Positions 45,476 to 54,730 of a stretch of 64,000 nucleotides of DNA are shown here, piece after piece (positions within the stretch are counted from its first letter, which is position 1; each line of letters starts with the position of its first letter). Source of the stretch: a bacterium (GTDB lineage: Bacteria > Armatimonadota > Zipacnadia > Zipacnadales > UBA11051); NCBI GenBank assembly GCA_030604405.1, contig JAUVVY010000001.1:220899-284898 (forward strand). Reading direction: 5' to 3'. The notes beneath the pieces are model-generated. The model was not told the origin of the DNA and did not search any database. It was given only the letters and a program-made list of their open reading frames with translations. The translations under genes were made by a program, and so were the position numbers.

Positions 45476-47161
45476 CTAGAAACTCACTGTCCATTCTGCA
45501 CGGAGTAAGTCTTGGTCTCTTGCCCCGGGCGTGGCTCCGCTGGCGGTGTCCTGGTGAGCGTACGTCAGCCGCATATCGAGACCATCGGCCAGCGGCCGGG
45601 TCAAAGTGATCGCCCACAGCTCGTCGTAGTCGCCGTGGCCAACCTGGCTCAGCATCCACCAGTCGCTGAGCACGCGGGGACGCAGATAGACGAGGCTGAT
45701 CGGCACCTCGCCCAGATGAGTGTCAAGATACCAGCCGTGACACTCGAAGTTGGTGATCGCAAAGGGGTTACGCAACCAGCGGTCCCACGCGAACATATTG
45801 CCAGGGCGCTTCGCCTGGTTGACTTCATAGTATGGATGGATGCTCGAATAGACGATGTCGTATTCCGGATCAATATTTGAATAGAAGTAGCTCAGCGACA
45901 GGTCCTTGGTGTCAACCAGGTCGCAGGTAATCATCAGCGCGTCGTCGGGGTTCTTTAGCTCCCACGCCATCCGGTTGGCATGCCTGTTTTGCTCGGCCCA
46001 TTCCACACACAGATAGCGGTTCCCGCCCAGGCGCAGTTGCAGGTCGGCGCCCCAGGCCAGCTCGTTGCCTGTACCGTCAGGCAGGATGTTAAACGCCAAT
46101 GACCACTTGGGCCGCTTGTAGGAGAGGCGGGCGGCTACATAGCCGTCACCGTGGCCGGGGAAGGGCCGCGCCGGTAGCCAGTCGTGTGTGGCACCCGCCA
46201 ACACGAAGTCCAGGTCAACATTGGTGTTGAACAGATCCTCTTTCTGGCAGCGAATCCCGGTTAAGGCGCGCCGCTCATCATTGGCCAGAAGCCCGTGTCC
46301 GTAGCAGAAGAACTGGCGGCCTACCGTCCATTTCGCATGGAACCTGCCGCGGGTCGGGAACTGCACGAACGCCTCATCCAGCCACAGGCCTTCCTGGCCG
46401 TAGCCATAGGGCCGGTTACCGGGCGGGTTGACGAAGCCAGGCCCCTCGCCTTGTTCGATATCTATCACACTCAGTGGCACATACTCATCGGCGTATTTCA
46501 GAGCAATCCGGACGAAGGCGTCATCGCTGACGTTGCCTTCCACGATCACCTTTGCGGTCAGGTTGTCGAAGTCATAGTCGAAGTCAATATCCCCCACTGC
46601 GCCGATGCGGTAGTCAATGTAGCCAAACACGTCCACATCTTTTCTCCGCGTTTCTAGAACTGTGACGCGCCTGCCCAATTCGCCGATCTGGTCTTCCAGC
46701 TCTCCAACGTCCACGCCCAGCATCTCTAGCTCACGAGAGAATTCTTCGGTTAGTTGGCTGACCAGCCGCAACACAGTCGCCTCGTCAATCTTCTGCGTCC
46801 CATCCGGCCCGGCAAGGCCTGGCGGACCCGGTGACCCCTCTGGGCCGGCCGGTCCTTGCCCGCCTGGCGGACCCTCTGACCCGAGGTCGCCCTTCGGGCC
46901 GATCACGCCCGCGCGGGAGTACAAGTCCACAATGCGGGACACCGCCATCGCGAATTCGTAGCGCGTCAAACCCCGCTTGCCCAGGAACGCCCCGTCGGGA
47001 TAGCCGATGATGATCCCCACATCGCATAGCTGTTCCACTGCGTCGTAGGCCCAGTGGTCAAAGGGCACAGTCGCGGCCGGGCCGCCCTGGCCCCAGCAGC
47101 AGGGACAGACAATTAGTAGCAGGAGTGCGCCTATGGCTATGGCCAGGCTAGCTTGCTTCAT
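45476..47161 (-). CDS. SLH-anchored outer-membrane porin with collagen-like linker (copy 1)
   Basis: The 561-residue protein has a signal peptide (1-24), one SLH domain (about 31-83, FDHWAYDAVEQL, GYPDG, TRYEFAMAVSR), 11 Gly-X-Y triplets (88-121, GPKGDLGSEGPPG), a coiled coil (125-172) and a C-terminal beta barrel (about 177-561) ending in Phe. SLH domains bind secondary polymers on peptidoglycan, so the protein ties outer membrane to wall, as OmpM- and SlpA-type proteins do. It lies directly upstream of the methylaspartate ammonia-lyase gene and shares architecture with the second copy to the right. Confidence 0.9.
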   Translation of the reverse strand: MKQASLAIAIGALLLLIVCPCCWGQGGPAATVPFDHWAYDAVEQLCDVGIIIGYPDGAFLGKRGLTRYEFAMAVSRIVDLYSRAGVIGPKGDLGSEGPPGGQGPAGPEGSPGPPGLAGPDGTQKIDEATVLRLVSQLTEEFSRELEMLGVDVGELEDQIGELGRRVTVLETRRKDVDVFGYIDYRIGAVGDIDFDYDFDNLTAKVIVEGNVSDDAFVRIALKYADEYVPLSVIDIEQGEGPGFVNPPGNRPYGYGQEGLWLDEAFVQFPTRGRFHAKWTVGRQFFCYGHGLLANDERRALTGIRCQKEDLFNTNVDLDFVLAGATHDWLPARPFPGHGDGYVAARLSYKRPKWSLAFNILPDGTGNELAWGADLQLRLGGNRYLCVEWAEQNRHANRMAWELKNPDDALMITCDLVDTKDLSLSYFYSNIDPEYDIVYSSIHPYYEVNQAKRPGNMFAWDRWLRNPFAITNFECHGWYLDTHLGEVPISLVYLRPRVLSDWWMLSQVGHGDYDELWAITLTRPLADGLDMRLTYAHQDTASGATPGARDQDLLRAEWTVSF

Positions 47162-47310
47162 TCCTTCCTCCTGTGCACTGATGGCTTGCTATAGCCCTGG
47201 GACATCGAATCAACGCAAAACTGCTCGAACCGTACACCTCTCAATAACGAATATACCTGAGATTCGCAGTACAGTCAAGCTCTGCGGGGGCGCACTCGTG
47301 ACATCATGAA

Positions 47311-47343
47311 GAAAAAAAGAAGGGCCCCATCGGGACCCTTCTT
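47311..47343 (-). terminator. Rho-independent terminator of the second SLH porin gene
   Basis: Read on the minus strand, AAGAAGGGTCCC and GGGGCCCTTCTT form a long stem around GAT and are followed by a T-rich tract. It lies about 27 nt after the porin stop, so the second porin is transcribed separately from the first. Confidence 0.9.
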
Positions 47344-47369
47344 CGCTATGTAGTCGGTGAAACCTGCTC

Positions 47370-48980
47370 CTAGAAGCCGATTACTACACCGCCCTGGAGC
47401 AGTTCGATGTCATCGCCGAAGCAGCCACGTCCTTGGCTGGCGTACGTGAAGGTGGCGGTAACGCCGTCTGCCAGTTCCTTGCTGGTGCTGAGTGCCCACG
47501 CGCTGGAAGCAATGTTGTAGTAGCAGAACGTGAACGGTGTACCAGCCAGGCTGAAGTCGAGCTCGCCGCCCAAAACCCGCCTGTTTTGCATAACCGGCAC
47601 GTTGCGCAGCCAGCGCTCCCACGCGATATTACCGGGGGGCACACCGGCGCCCAGCATCTCGAAGTACGGGTTCATCAGCGAGTAGTAGGGATCGTACCCC
47701 TCGTCCGCATCCGACCAGAAGCCGGTCAAGGCCCAACCCGGGCCACCGAGCAGTTCGGCACTGACCATGGTGGCGTTCGGAACCGTCGCCGGATCGGTGT
47801 CGTTCGCGAGCTGGGTCTGGCGAGCGTGCTCGATAACGATTGCACGTCCCCAGATCGAGCCGGTGTAGTCGAGGCTGTAGCCTCTCTCTAAGTCCGCACC
47901 GCTACCCACGTAGTTGAAGCCGAACTCGCCGCGACCGCTGTCGTAGGCCAACCGCGCGGCCACATAGCCGTCGCTGACTGGATCCGGCGTAGCACCCATC
48001 GTGTGGATCCAGCCGTAGTTGGCAGCACCGGCGAACAGTTCGAAGTCGAGCCTGCTGCCGAGCACGTCGTTGGTCTGGCAGCGCCAGCCCTGCACGCTTT
48101 GCCGCTGGGTGTCAACCAGCAAACCAGGGCCCATCCGCACGAACTGCCGGCCGATGGTGTGCGTGCCTCGGGGGAAGTTGTCGCGAGTGAAGGTGATGTA
48201 GGCTTCATCCAGCCATACGCTTTCAGCGTTCCTGAAGGGGTTGGTGGACCGGCGCCCGATCTCGGGAGCGTCCGGGAGCTCACCCCACAAGCCATCCTCA
48301 GTATACACACCAGTCGGGTTATCGCGCACTTTCAGCGCGATGCAGCCGGCCACTTCGTCCGTAATCTGGCCCTCGATACCTATGACGGCCGTCAGGTTGT
48401 CGAAGTCATAGTCGAAGTCAACCTGGTTGGCCATACCGATGCGGTAGTCCAACCAGCCGAACACCTTCGGGCCTTCCATGGCCTTCTCGAGATAGGTGAC
48501 GCGGTCGCCGAGGTCATACATATCGTCCTGCAGGTAGTCAACGTCCTGCCGTATGTCGGCCAACTCGTCTTTGAACTCGTCTAGGAGTTTGCCGACGATG
48601 GTGGCTATCGCAGCCTCGTCAATCACCGCATCTTTGCCGGCGGCCCCTGGTTCACCAGCGTCGCCCTTGGGTCCTTGAATGCCGGGGTCACCCTTGTCCC
48701 CTTTCGGGCCGGGGTCGCCCTTGGCTCCTGCGGGTCCTATCCCAGCGGGCGCGATCACATCGAGCAGCCGCGAGATCGCGATCGCGAACTCGTACCGTGT
48801 CATTGCCCGATCGCCCTTGAAGGTGCCATCGGGGTAGCCGATGATAATGCCCCGATCAACCAGGTCCTGAACCGCGTCATAGGCCCAGTGATCGAACGGG
48901 ACGGTCTGCGCCGGATTGGCCTGTGCAAAGCACGGCGCTGCCAGCGCAACAATTGCCAATATTACTAACAGCTTCTTCAT
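47370..48980 (-). CDS. SLH-anchored outer-membrane porin with collagen-like linker (copy 2)
   Basis: The 536-residue paralogue starts at ATG 48980 after AAGGAGG. It has a signal peptide (1-19), an SLH domain (about 26-78, GYPDGTFKGDRAMTRYEF), 12 Gly-X-Y triplets (82-117, GPKGDKGDPG), a coiled coil (120-168) and a beta barrel that opens FGWLDYRIGMANQVDFDYDFDNL, very close to copy 1. Its collagen-like part is richer in KGD/KGDP, the charge pattern that stabilises bacterial collagen triple helices. A trimeric porin with a triple-helical spacer across the periplasm is the simplest reading. It has its own terminator. Confidence 0.9.
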   Translation of the reverse strand: MKKLLVILAIVALAAPCFAQANPAQTVPFDHWAYDAVQDLVDRGIIIGYPDGTFKGDRAMTRYEFAIAISRLLDVIAPAGIGPAGAKGDPGPKGDKGDPGIQGPKGDAGEPGAAGKDAVIDEAAIATIVGKLLDEFKDELADIRQDVDYLQDDMYDLGDRVTYLEKAMEGPKVFGWLDYRIGMANQVDFDYDFDNLTAVIGIEGQITDEVAGCIALKVRDNPTGVYTEDGLWGELPDAPEIGRRSTNPFRNAESVWLDEAYITFTRDNFPRGTHTIGRQFVRMGPGLLVDTQRQSVQGWRCQTNDVLGSRLDFELFAGAANYGWIHTMGATPDPVSDGYVAARLAYDSGRGEFGFNYVGSGADLERGYSLDYTGSIWGRAIVIEHARQTQLANDTDPATVPNATMVSAELLGGPGWALTGFWSDADEGYDPYYSLMNPYFEMLGAGVPPGNIAWERWLRNVPVMQNRRVLGGELDFSLAGTPFTFCYYNIASSAWALSTSKELADGVTATFTYASQGRGCFGDDIELLQGGVVIGF

Positions 48981-49071
48981 TCAAATGTCCTCCTTAGTGG
49001 TTTGTGCGATTGAAAGCAGCCGTAACCTGCAAAATGGTTTCGGGCTACTTCCCCGGAGCGAGTATTGTACT

Positions 49072-49275
49072 ATGAAGAAGCCCCTACTGCAGAGTTTCCT
49101 ATGTTTCCTCTATGGGGCATTGCTGTGTCTTTGGTTCACTCCGGTTTCGACAGCCGCACTCCGCGCGCCTGGCCTGGAGGTCCCTCCCTTCCTGGCCGGT
49201 ATCGGTACACGGGACTGCCAAATAGACAGCCAGCGCATTGCACGCAACGCTGTCTGCTACGACTCTAGCACGTAG
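49072..49275 (+). CDS. Possible small secreted peptide, doubtful
   Basis: A 67-residue frame begins MKKPLLQSFLCFLYGALLCL, which looks like a signal peptide, in the 349-nt gap between the porin and zinc-protein genes. The nearest purine-rich site (GGAG) is 13 nt away, too far for a good start, and no family resemblance is evident. The gap also holds the porin's upstream region. I list it as a weak candidate only. Confidence 0.2.
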   Translation: MKKPLLQSFLCFLYGALLCLWFTPVSTAALRAPGLEVPPFLAGIGTRDCQIDSQRIARNAVCYDSST

Positions 49276-49329
49276 TAGGCGCTATAGTCAAGACACTATG
49301 ACACATTTCTCACCACAAAGTTTCTGTGT

Positions 49330-49569
49330 CTAGGCCTCGGCATTGGCATCTGCCGCCTGTTCGTCCCCAGACTCCGCTGCCTCGTCGTTTTCTTCTTCCT
49401 CTTCGACCCACAGGCGACCGATGCCGCCGCAATACGAGCATCTCACGGTGGCCCATTGCTTGGTGCTGCGGCCGGCTGCCTTCAGGCAAACGTGGCAACT
49501 GCGCCCGCCGCTTTTCGTGCAGGTCTTCTTACCCCCACAGTGTTCGCATTCGACGAGCCTCTTCCCCAT
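49330..49569 (-). CDS. Small zinc-binding protein with CxxC pairs
   Basis: I start at ATG 49569, preceded by AGGAAG. The 79-residue product has three CxxC pairs, CEHC (8/11), CHVC (25/28) and CSYC (44/47), the first and last followed by GG, plus Cys17, and an acidic tail (EEEEENDEAAESGDEQ). The CxxCxG-like spacing resembles DnaJ-type zinc fingers. It is not a recognised gene to me. It stands alone between a porin and a secreted-protein gene on the same strand; a nucleic-acid or protein-binding role is a guess. Confidence 0.7.
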   Translation of the reverse strand: MGKRLVECEHCGGKKTCTKSGGRSCHVCLKAAGRSTKQWATVRCSYCGGIGRLWVEEEEENDEAAESGDEQAADANAEA

Positions 49570-49621
49570 ATCAATCACTTCCTGTCAGAAAAAGATAAAA
49601 CGGGGACGGAGCCTTTTTCGC

Positions 49622-51685
49622 TCACTCGTCCCCTGCTTGCTGTTGTAAAGTATGTAGTTCAGGCAGCAGATCTTCGGGCTGTTGCCCGTGCTGGCCGGCA
49701 TTCAGCGCCCGCTGCCAGACCGCCAGGGCCTCGGCCGGAGCCTGCCAGATGCCCGCGCCCTCCTCGCTGGTCAGTGCCAGTGCCGAGTTGATCTTCGGCA
49801 TTGCACCAGTGCTCATGGCGGGCAGCACCGACACCGCCTGCCGCGCGCGGCCCAGCATATCATCTATCTGCGCCGCTACTCCTTCGGCGGACTCTTCGGC
49901 CTCAGAGATGAGCGCCCCCTCGATCATCGCTCGCAGTGCCGCCACAGCGCGACCGTCATCATCTGCCGGCCCGCTTGCCTCCAGAACCGCCGCCTGCCAC
50001 TTATGCCCATCGTTCTCCTCGGTGCTAGCTACGGCAACTAGATAATGATTGCGCCTCGGCCCCAGCGCCGATGTCCCCTCGACCACCGCCTGCAGACTTT
50101 CGGCGTCGCTGACGTTGATCAGACCCTTCAGTTCTTCAGGCTGCGACTGCTCGATGATGTGTGCGTCCTGCAATGAAACACGCGTGTGGCGGTTCCAGTA
50201 TTCTTCGACGAACCGCGCTGGCTCCTGCCGCGACAAGAGTACATACGGCTGACTGCTCAGGTCACCGAAGTAGCGGTCCAGTCTCTCCCAGCCTATCGCC
50301 TCCAGCAGCGCGGTCAACTGTCGGAACAGCGGCACCAGCGGCTGCTTCCAGCTAATGTAAAGCCTCTGCGGGCTCGGGTCGGCCGCCTCTACTGAAATCG
50401 CCCAGATGCCGTGGTGTTGTTCGACCCGGCCGCGCGCCAGCCAGCCCTCCGGCACAGCCAGCGACAGAGCCGGCCAATCCGGCATCTGCCACCGGTAACA
50501 CGGCGGCGCTCGCACCAAATCGCCCACACACATCTCCTCAACCTTGACGCTGGCCAGCATTTTCAACAGCACAGGCCACTCGCGTCCCGCGCGAGTCGGA
50601 GTCACATAAAGCGCAGCGAGTAAAGCCGACGCCCCTTCCACGCCACAGCTTCCCAGCACGTGTACTTGCCCTGAGGCAGTCCGTCCAGTGCCGGAAAAGA
50701 CCACCGATGAGCCATGACCCGCTTCGGGTACTCGCGCCGCAGGCGTGGGTGAGCCCCGCGGGCGGAAATCGAACTTCTGCCCGGCAGACACCCCCCAGTG
50801 CTGCAGCGCTGTGCGGGCGACTTCGGCCCCACTCATTGCCCTGCCCTGACAGACCAGTGGCCATACCACCAGACCGATCGCGCTCCTTGCCATACCCTTC
50901 GGATGCACCAGCCATTTGCCGTCAACCAGCTCGATTTCATAATCGCGGGGAGCCTTGAGCTGCAGGTGCTCGGCCGACAGCAGGTAGAGCTCTTCAGCAT
51001 CCGCTGCCAGCGCCGGCGAAGTTACATCCGCGTCATAGCGCGGCCGTACAACCGCCACGGCCGGCCCTACCGTCGGCTGATCCGGCTCCCTCCGATTACT
51101 GTCGCCTGGCCTGTTATTGTCGCGTAGCTCGGGCTTCTCGCCCGAGGCAACTTCCCCAGGTCGAGCACCGAGACGCAGATTCCGCGCCACCGGGGCAAGA
51201 TACCGCAAAATCGTCGTATCGAGCTGCTCGCGCATGGCGAACGTGCCCAGGGCATAGTAGCGACCCTTGCACGCGAAGGCCACGAACACGCAAGCGACCT
51301 TGTGGTTGCCGGCGGTCTGCACTTCGCCGATTATCTGCACCCCTGCCAGGCCGTCGCCAGTGCTGAATTCGCCACTTTCTCGCCGCGTGTAGGGGTGATC
51401 GCGCCGGATCGCGGCTTCATGGGCGAGCGCGGCTGCTCTGGCCGTTTCCGCCGCCCCCTCCGGCATCGCCCATATCACCAGCTCCAGCGGCCAGGCCCGT
51501 GGATCCGGCGGGTACAGCACCAGCCCGGCGTCGCCATAGCTGTTATCTGCGCGCCAGCCCTCCGGCACTGTAATCGTGCACCGGCCATCGAGCAGGCTGA
51601 TATCCTCGGCATAAGCGCCAGTGCAAGCCCAACAGATGCCGACCAGTGCCGCAGCGCAAAGTACAATGTAAAACCGGCCGCGCAT
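49622..51685 (-). CDS. Secreted protein of unknown function with repeated PsbP-like modules
   Basis: I start at ATG 51685 (MRGRFYIVLCAAALVGIC), which gives a clean signal peptide; the track's 51847 adds 54 residues with no support. The 687-residue protein seems to hold three related segments, each opening with an amphipathic strand such as CTITVPEGWRADN, APRDYEIELVDGKWLV or LAVPEGWLARG, followed by a VVWxxP / ISWKQP element. This pattern resembles PsbP/DUF-type stress folds, but I do not recognise a named family. It lies downstream of the DUF4139 gene and has its own transcription unit, because a terminator separates them. Confidence 0.7.
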   Translation of the reverse strand: MRGRFYIVLCAAALVGICWACTGAYAEDISLLDGRCTITVPEGWRADNSYGDAGLVLYPPDPRAWPLELVIWAMPEGAAETARAAALAHEAAIRRDHPYTRRESGEFSTGDGLAGVQIIGEVQTAGNHKVACVFVAFACKGRYYALGTFAMREQLDTTILRYLAPVARNLRLGARPGEVASGEKPELRDNNRPGDSNRREPDQPTVGPAVAVVRPRYDADVTSPALAADAEELYLLSAEHLQLKAPRDYEIELVDGKWLVHPKGMARSAIGLVVWPLVCQGRAMSGAEVARTALQHWGVSAGQKFDFRPRGSPTPAARVPEAGHGSSVVFSGTGRTASGQVHVLGSCGVEGASALLAALYVTPTRAGREWPVLLKMLASVKVEEMCVGDLVRAPPCYRWQMPDWPALSLAVPEGWLARGRVEQHHGIWAISVEAADPSPQRLYISWKQPLVPLFRQLTALLEAIGWERLDRYFGDLSSQPYVLLSRQEPARFVEEYWNRHTRVSLQDAHIIEQSQPEELKGLINVSDAESLQAVVEGTSALGPRRNHYLVAVASTEENDGHKWQAAVLEASGPADDDGRAVAALRAMIEGALISEAEESAEGVAAQIDDMLGRARQAVSVLPAMSTGAMPKINSALALTSEEGAGIWQAPAEALAVWQRALNAGQHGQQPEDLLPELHTLQQQAGDE

Positions 51686-51764
51686 TTTTCCACACGCCTC
51701 AATAGTTGACCTCAGAACCATCACTATTCCAATTTCGTGTCTCGCGACCAATATTCCTTCAACC

Positions 51765-51799
51765 AAAAACCCAAGGGGCCCATCTTCCGACAGGCCCCT
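51765..51799 (-). terminator. Predicted terminator after the DUF4139 gene
   Basis: On the minus strand AGGGGCC pairs with GGCCCCT around a 12-nt loop, then TGGG and five Ts follow. It lies 55 nt after the DUF4139 stop. Confidence 0.65.
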
Positions 51800-51853
51800 C
51801 GTATCTGTGCAGGTTGTTCCATGCCACAGCGGGCAAGCGGCATCCACCTGCCC

Positions 51854-53881
51854 TCACTTTATGTCGAGGCCTATGATGTAGTCCTCCAGCGCCTTGTGCT
51901 TCGTGACCATATCGGCCTTAAGCTTCTTGATCTCGGCCTGCAGTGTCTCGAATTCCTTCTCCTGGGCCGCGAATTTCTGCACGTAGCTCTTGTAGAGCTC
52001 GGAGGCGCGATCCAACTGCTCCATGTTCTTGCGGATGCGGTCCTGCTCCTCGCCTATTTCCTCGAGACGGTCTTCGCGCTCATCAATCTTGTTCTCAATG
52101 TCGGCGATAGCGGTCTTCATTTCCACTATCTTCTGCAGCGCCGCTTTCATCTCGTCGCTGATCTTCGGAGCGTGGATGAAGATGGCGACCTCATCCGCAT
52201 TTGCATCGGTCAGCCACACCGTCTGGCTCATCGGCCGCTCCTCGCTGATCACCAGCTTCGCCGATTTGCTGGCTTCGACGGCGACTTCGAAGCGATAGAC
52301 CTCGGCGGTGCGCTCGTCGGCCTGCTTCGGTTCGACCAGCTTCCAGCCCGACCGCAGCGGATGCTCGACTATGACGGTGCGCGCATCGGCGCCGACATTC
52401 TTCAGTGTGTAGGTTTGCTCACTGACTTGCTTGGTGGCAACGGTCAGTACACCACGCGAGATTTTCAGGCCGATAGACATCTTGTCGGCTTTCGATTCGC
52501 TTTTGGAATCCACCCGCACGGCCAGGTCCACGGCGTACGAGATCAGCCGCTCATCGCCCGGCGGCACATCGTTAATCAGTGCGTCGCCGGCATACACGCC
52601 GCCGTCAAAGACCGTAATCGGTCCGCTCATCAGATGCAGGCCCGTGCTGTTTTTCATCTTCAGACCGTTGAGCGGGTTCTTGCCGTTGACCGACGCATTG
52701 TAAATGGAGACCTTCGTGCCCTCGATGTCCTGGTTGATGATGGGGATCATCGCTGACTGCTGGCGGCCGATGGACACCGGCTGGTCAATGGCGTACTGGA
52801 ACAGCTCGCCGACTTTCCCGGCTCCGACGGCGGCCTCGACACCTGCTCTTGCCAGCGCCGCTTCGTCGAGCATTACATACCCGGCGCCCGCACGCCCGGC
52901 AGCCTTCATCGCGCGCGCTTCCTCGGCCGGGGCAGGGGCTGCTCGGGGGCCGGCATCCCCTCTGGGGCCACCTGCTTCTTCCTTTTCGACAGCGCCCTCA
53001 TACATCTGCGGGCGCGTGGTCGCCGCGATCTGCGGCTGGATTACCGGCCGCTCCACGTACAGCGGCTCGTACAGGTTCTGGATGAAGCTGATTGGCTGGC
53101 CGGATACCAGCGCCAGGCCGATATTCTCCCAGTCGGCGTCAGTCGTATTCTCGACGATGGCCCAGCCCTGGATGAACAGCTTGTCATCGCCCGCCAGCAG
53201 CCGGTAGCTGGTCTTCCACACCGGCGTTTCCAGCAAGTAGCTCACCCGCACCTGGCGAGTGCCGTCACCCAAAAACGATACACTGACAGTGCGCTTGTCC
53301 AGGTCGCGGGAGGCGGCGATGGCCGCAAGCGCCTTCTCCAGGTCGGCGCTGAGTTTCTCCTCGGTAAGGGTAACGGACTTCATGTGCCAGATCGGCACCT
53401 GCACGATGCCTTTGCCGGTCAGCAGGTTCACCACTTCGTAGGTCACTACGTTCTCGCCGACGGATTTCTCCTGCACCTCGACACCGATAATCCTGCCGGC
53501 GACGGGGCCATCGGCCGTAACGATATTGACCTTCGCTCCCATCAGGCTGTAGAGCAATTCGGCCAGGGACTCATTTTCAATAATATCCACGGCGAACGAT
53601 TTCAGCGTATGGCTCAGTGGATCCTGCGGCGCGTAGGTGACCGGACCGATCTTGCCGCCGCCCAGGTCCTGCAGCGTCATGGATTTGAGAATGTCGTTGA
53701 TCTGGTCAACGCGGAAGGACAGGTCCACTGTCGCGTTGCCCTGGACGGTTCCTGCGCGTTCGAAATGGCCGACGCCGCTGGAGAACAGCACCACGCGGCT
53801 AATCGGCAGTTCTGCGGCGAAGCTGCTCGCCGCGAATAGAGCCACTACGACCACGGGAATTACACATTTTGTTACCTTCAT
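51854..53881 (-). CDS. Secreted DUF4139-family protein with C-terminal coiled coil
   Basis: AGGAGG precedes ATG 53881. The 675-residue protein has a signal peptide (1-22), an N-terminal beta domain (ELPISRVVLFSSGVGHFERAG), then the DUF4139 core with PVWKTSYRLL, IQGWAIVENTTDADWENIGLALVSGQP and a proline/alanine-rich loop (about 300-330). Further beta strands and a long charged coiled coil (about 570-670) end it. DUF4139 proteins are periplasmic or surface proteins of unknown activity, sometimes linked to envelope or mucoidy traits. The coiled coil suggests oligomerisation. Confidence 0.85.
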   Translation of the reverse strand: MKVTKCVIPVVVVALFAASSFAAELPISRVVLFSSGVGHFERAGTVQGNATVDLSFRVDQINDILKSMTLQDLGGGKIGPVTYAPQDPLSHTLKSFAVDIIENESLAELLYSLMGAKVNIVTADGPVAGRIIGVEVQEKSVGENVVTYEVVNLLTGKGIVQVPIWHMKSVTLTEEKLSADLEKALAAIAASRDLDKRTVSVSFLGDGTRQVRVSYLLETPVWKTSYRLLAGDDKLFIQGWAIVENTTDADWENIGLALVSGQPISFIQNLYEPLYVERPVIQPQIAATTRPQMYEGAVEKEEAGGPRGDAGPRAAPAPAEEARAMKAAGRAGAGYVMLDEAALARAGVEAAVGAGKVGELFQYAIDQPVSIGRQQSAMIPIINQDIEGTKVSIYNASVNGKNPLNGLKMKNSTGLHLMSGPITVFDGGVYAGDALINDVPPGDERLISYAVDLAVRVDSKSESKADKMSIGLKISRGVLTVATKQVSEQTYTLKNVGADARTVIVEHPLRSGWKLVEPKQADERTAEVYRFEVAVEASKSAKLVISEERPMSQTVWLTDANADEVAIFIHAPKISDEMKAALQKIVEMKTAIADIENKIDEREDRLEEIGEEQDRIRKNMEQLDRASELYKSYVQKFAAQEKEFETLQAEIKKLKADMVTKHKALEDYIIGLDIK

Positions 53882-53905
53882 CTACTCATCCTCCTAAGAG
53901 CCCGA

Positions 53906-54001
53906 ACTCACATAATTGTAGTTCCAACTCGACACATTACACCCTTAGACGTTACTCGCATAGTTGTAGTTCCAGCCCGACACCTTACGTCCTTACACGT
54001 T
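53906..54001. repeat. 48-bp tandem direct repeat at the 3' end of the biotin-carrier gene
   Basis: Two adjacent 48-bp units (53906-53953 and 53954-54001) share about four fifths of their bases, both containing TTGTAGTTCCA and ending ACGTT. The second unit includes the stop codon and last codons of the accB-like gene, and the first repeats that end (AACGTCTAA against AACGTGTAA). It looks like a local duplication of the gene's tail and downstream region. Confidence 0.8.
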
Positions 54002-54433
54002 CCGGTCTATCAACATCAGCGGCTGCTCGGCGTCCACCTGCTGCTGGTCCTCGACTAGCATCTCAGTTATCTTGCCGCGTACAGGGCTGGTGACGTCGTG
54101 GTAGAGTTTCATGGCCTCAATCAGACCGACCGTGTCGCCGACCTGGACGACATCACCAACGCCGGCAAAGGGCTTGACCTCGGGTGAGGGGGCGTCGTAG
54201 AAGGTACCGGCAATGGGCGACAGCAGTGGCATAACATGATCCGGCAACTGCTCGGGATCAGCCGTTGCGGGGGCCGCCTCTGTGACTGCGGCGCAGCCGC
54301 CGAGTGTCTGGTCGGTTGTCGCGGCTTTGACCGAGATCGCGGCCTCGCCGCTCTCGACCTCGATCTCAGCCAACTGCTCCTCTTCGAGCAATTCGAGCAG
54401 CCACCGGATGTCGTCGTCTGAGAACCCGTTCAT
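53993..54433 (-). CDS. accB: Biotin carboxyl carrier protein (AccB-like)
   Basis: From ATG 54433 (AAAGGTG upstream) the protein has 146 residues. The N-terminal part is a helix plus acidic linker (DIRWLLELLEEEQLAEIEV), and the C-terminal biotinyl domain reads PIAGTFYDAPSPEVKPF then IEAMKLYHD, with the biotinylated lysine at 109. AccB-type proteins carry biotin for acetyl-CoA carboxylase. The usual MN after EAMK(L/M) is replaced by YH, a mild departure that does not touch the lysine. The biotin carboxylase gene (accC) is not next door, unlike in many genomes. Confidence 0.82.
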   Translation of the reverse strand: MNGFSDDDIRWLLELLEEEQLAEIEVESGEAAISVKAATTDQTLGGCAAVTEAAPATADPEQLPDHVMPLLSPIAGTFYDAPSPEVKPFAGVGDVVQVGDTVGLIEAMKLYHDVTSPVRGKITEMLVEDQQQVDAEQPLMLIDRNV

Positions 54434-54485
54434 AGCACCTTTAGCCTCTATGATGGAAAAAGGGGACACAGACCTTTTTCATTCA

Positions 54486-54730
54486 GCAACGCGTAGCTCG
54501 GCCTGCCTGTCCGCCGTAGCTTTAGCGAAGGCGGGAGTATGGCGCTGTTTGCCATACTCAGGTGAGAATGCAGCCTGCCCTGCGTGTCCGCCATAGCCTT
54601 GGCGGAGGCGGGAGCTTGTCGAAGCGCAAGCATTCTCAGCTTCCCGTTCGACAGGCTCACGGCCCTGCCTGCCCTGAGCGAAGTCGAAGGGAGCAGCGTC
54701 GCAGGGCAGCCCGAGGTCGTTGGCTGCAAA
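54486..54730. repeat. Nested composite of dispersed palindromic repeats
   Basis: The backbone seen whole at 34880-34975 is here split by added blocks: a GTCCGCCGTAGC...GGCGGG block, a TGTCCGCCATAGCC...GGAGGCGGG block set inside the GAGAATGC/GCATTCTC hairpin, and a GTTCGACAGGCTCACGG block before CAGCCCGAGGTCGTT. It occupies most of the 412-nt gap between accB-like gene and tRNA. No gene is evident in this gap. Confidence 0.75.
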
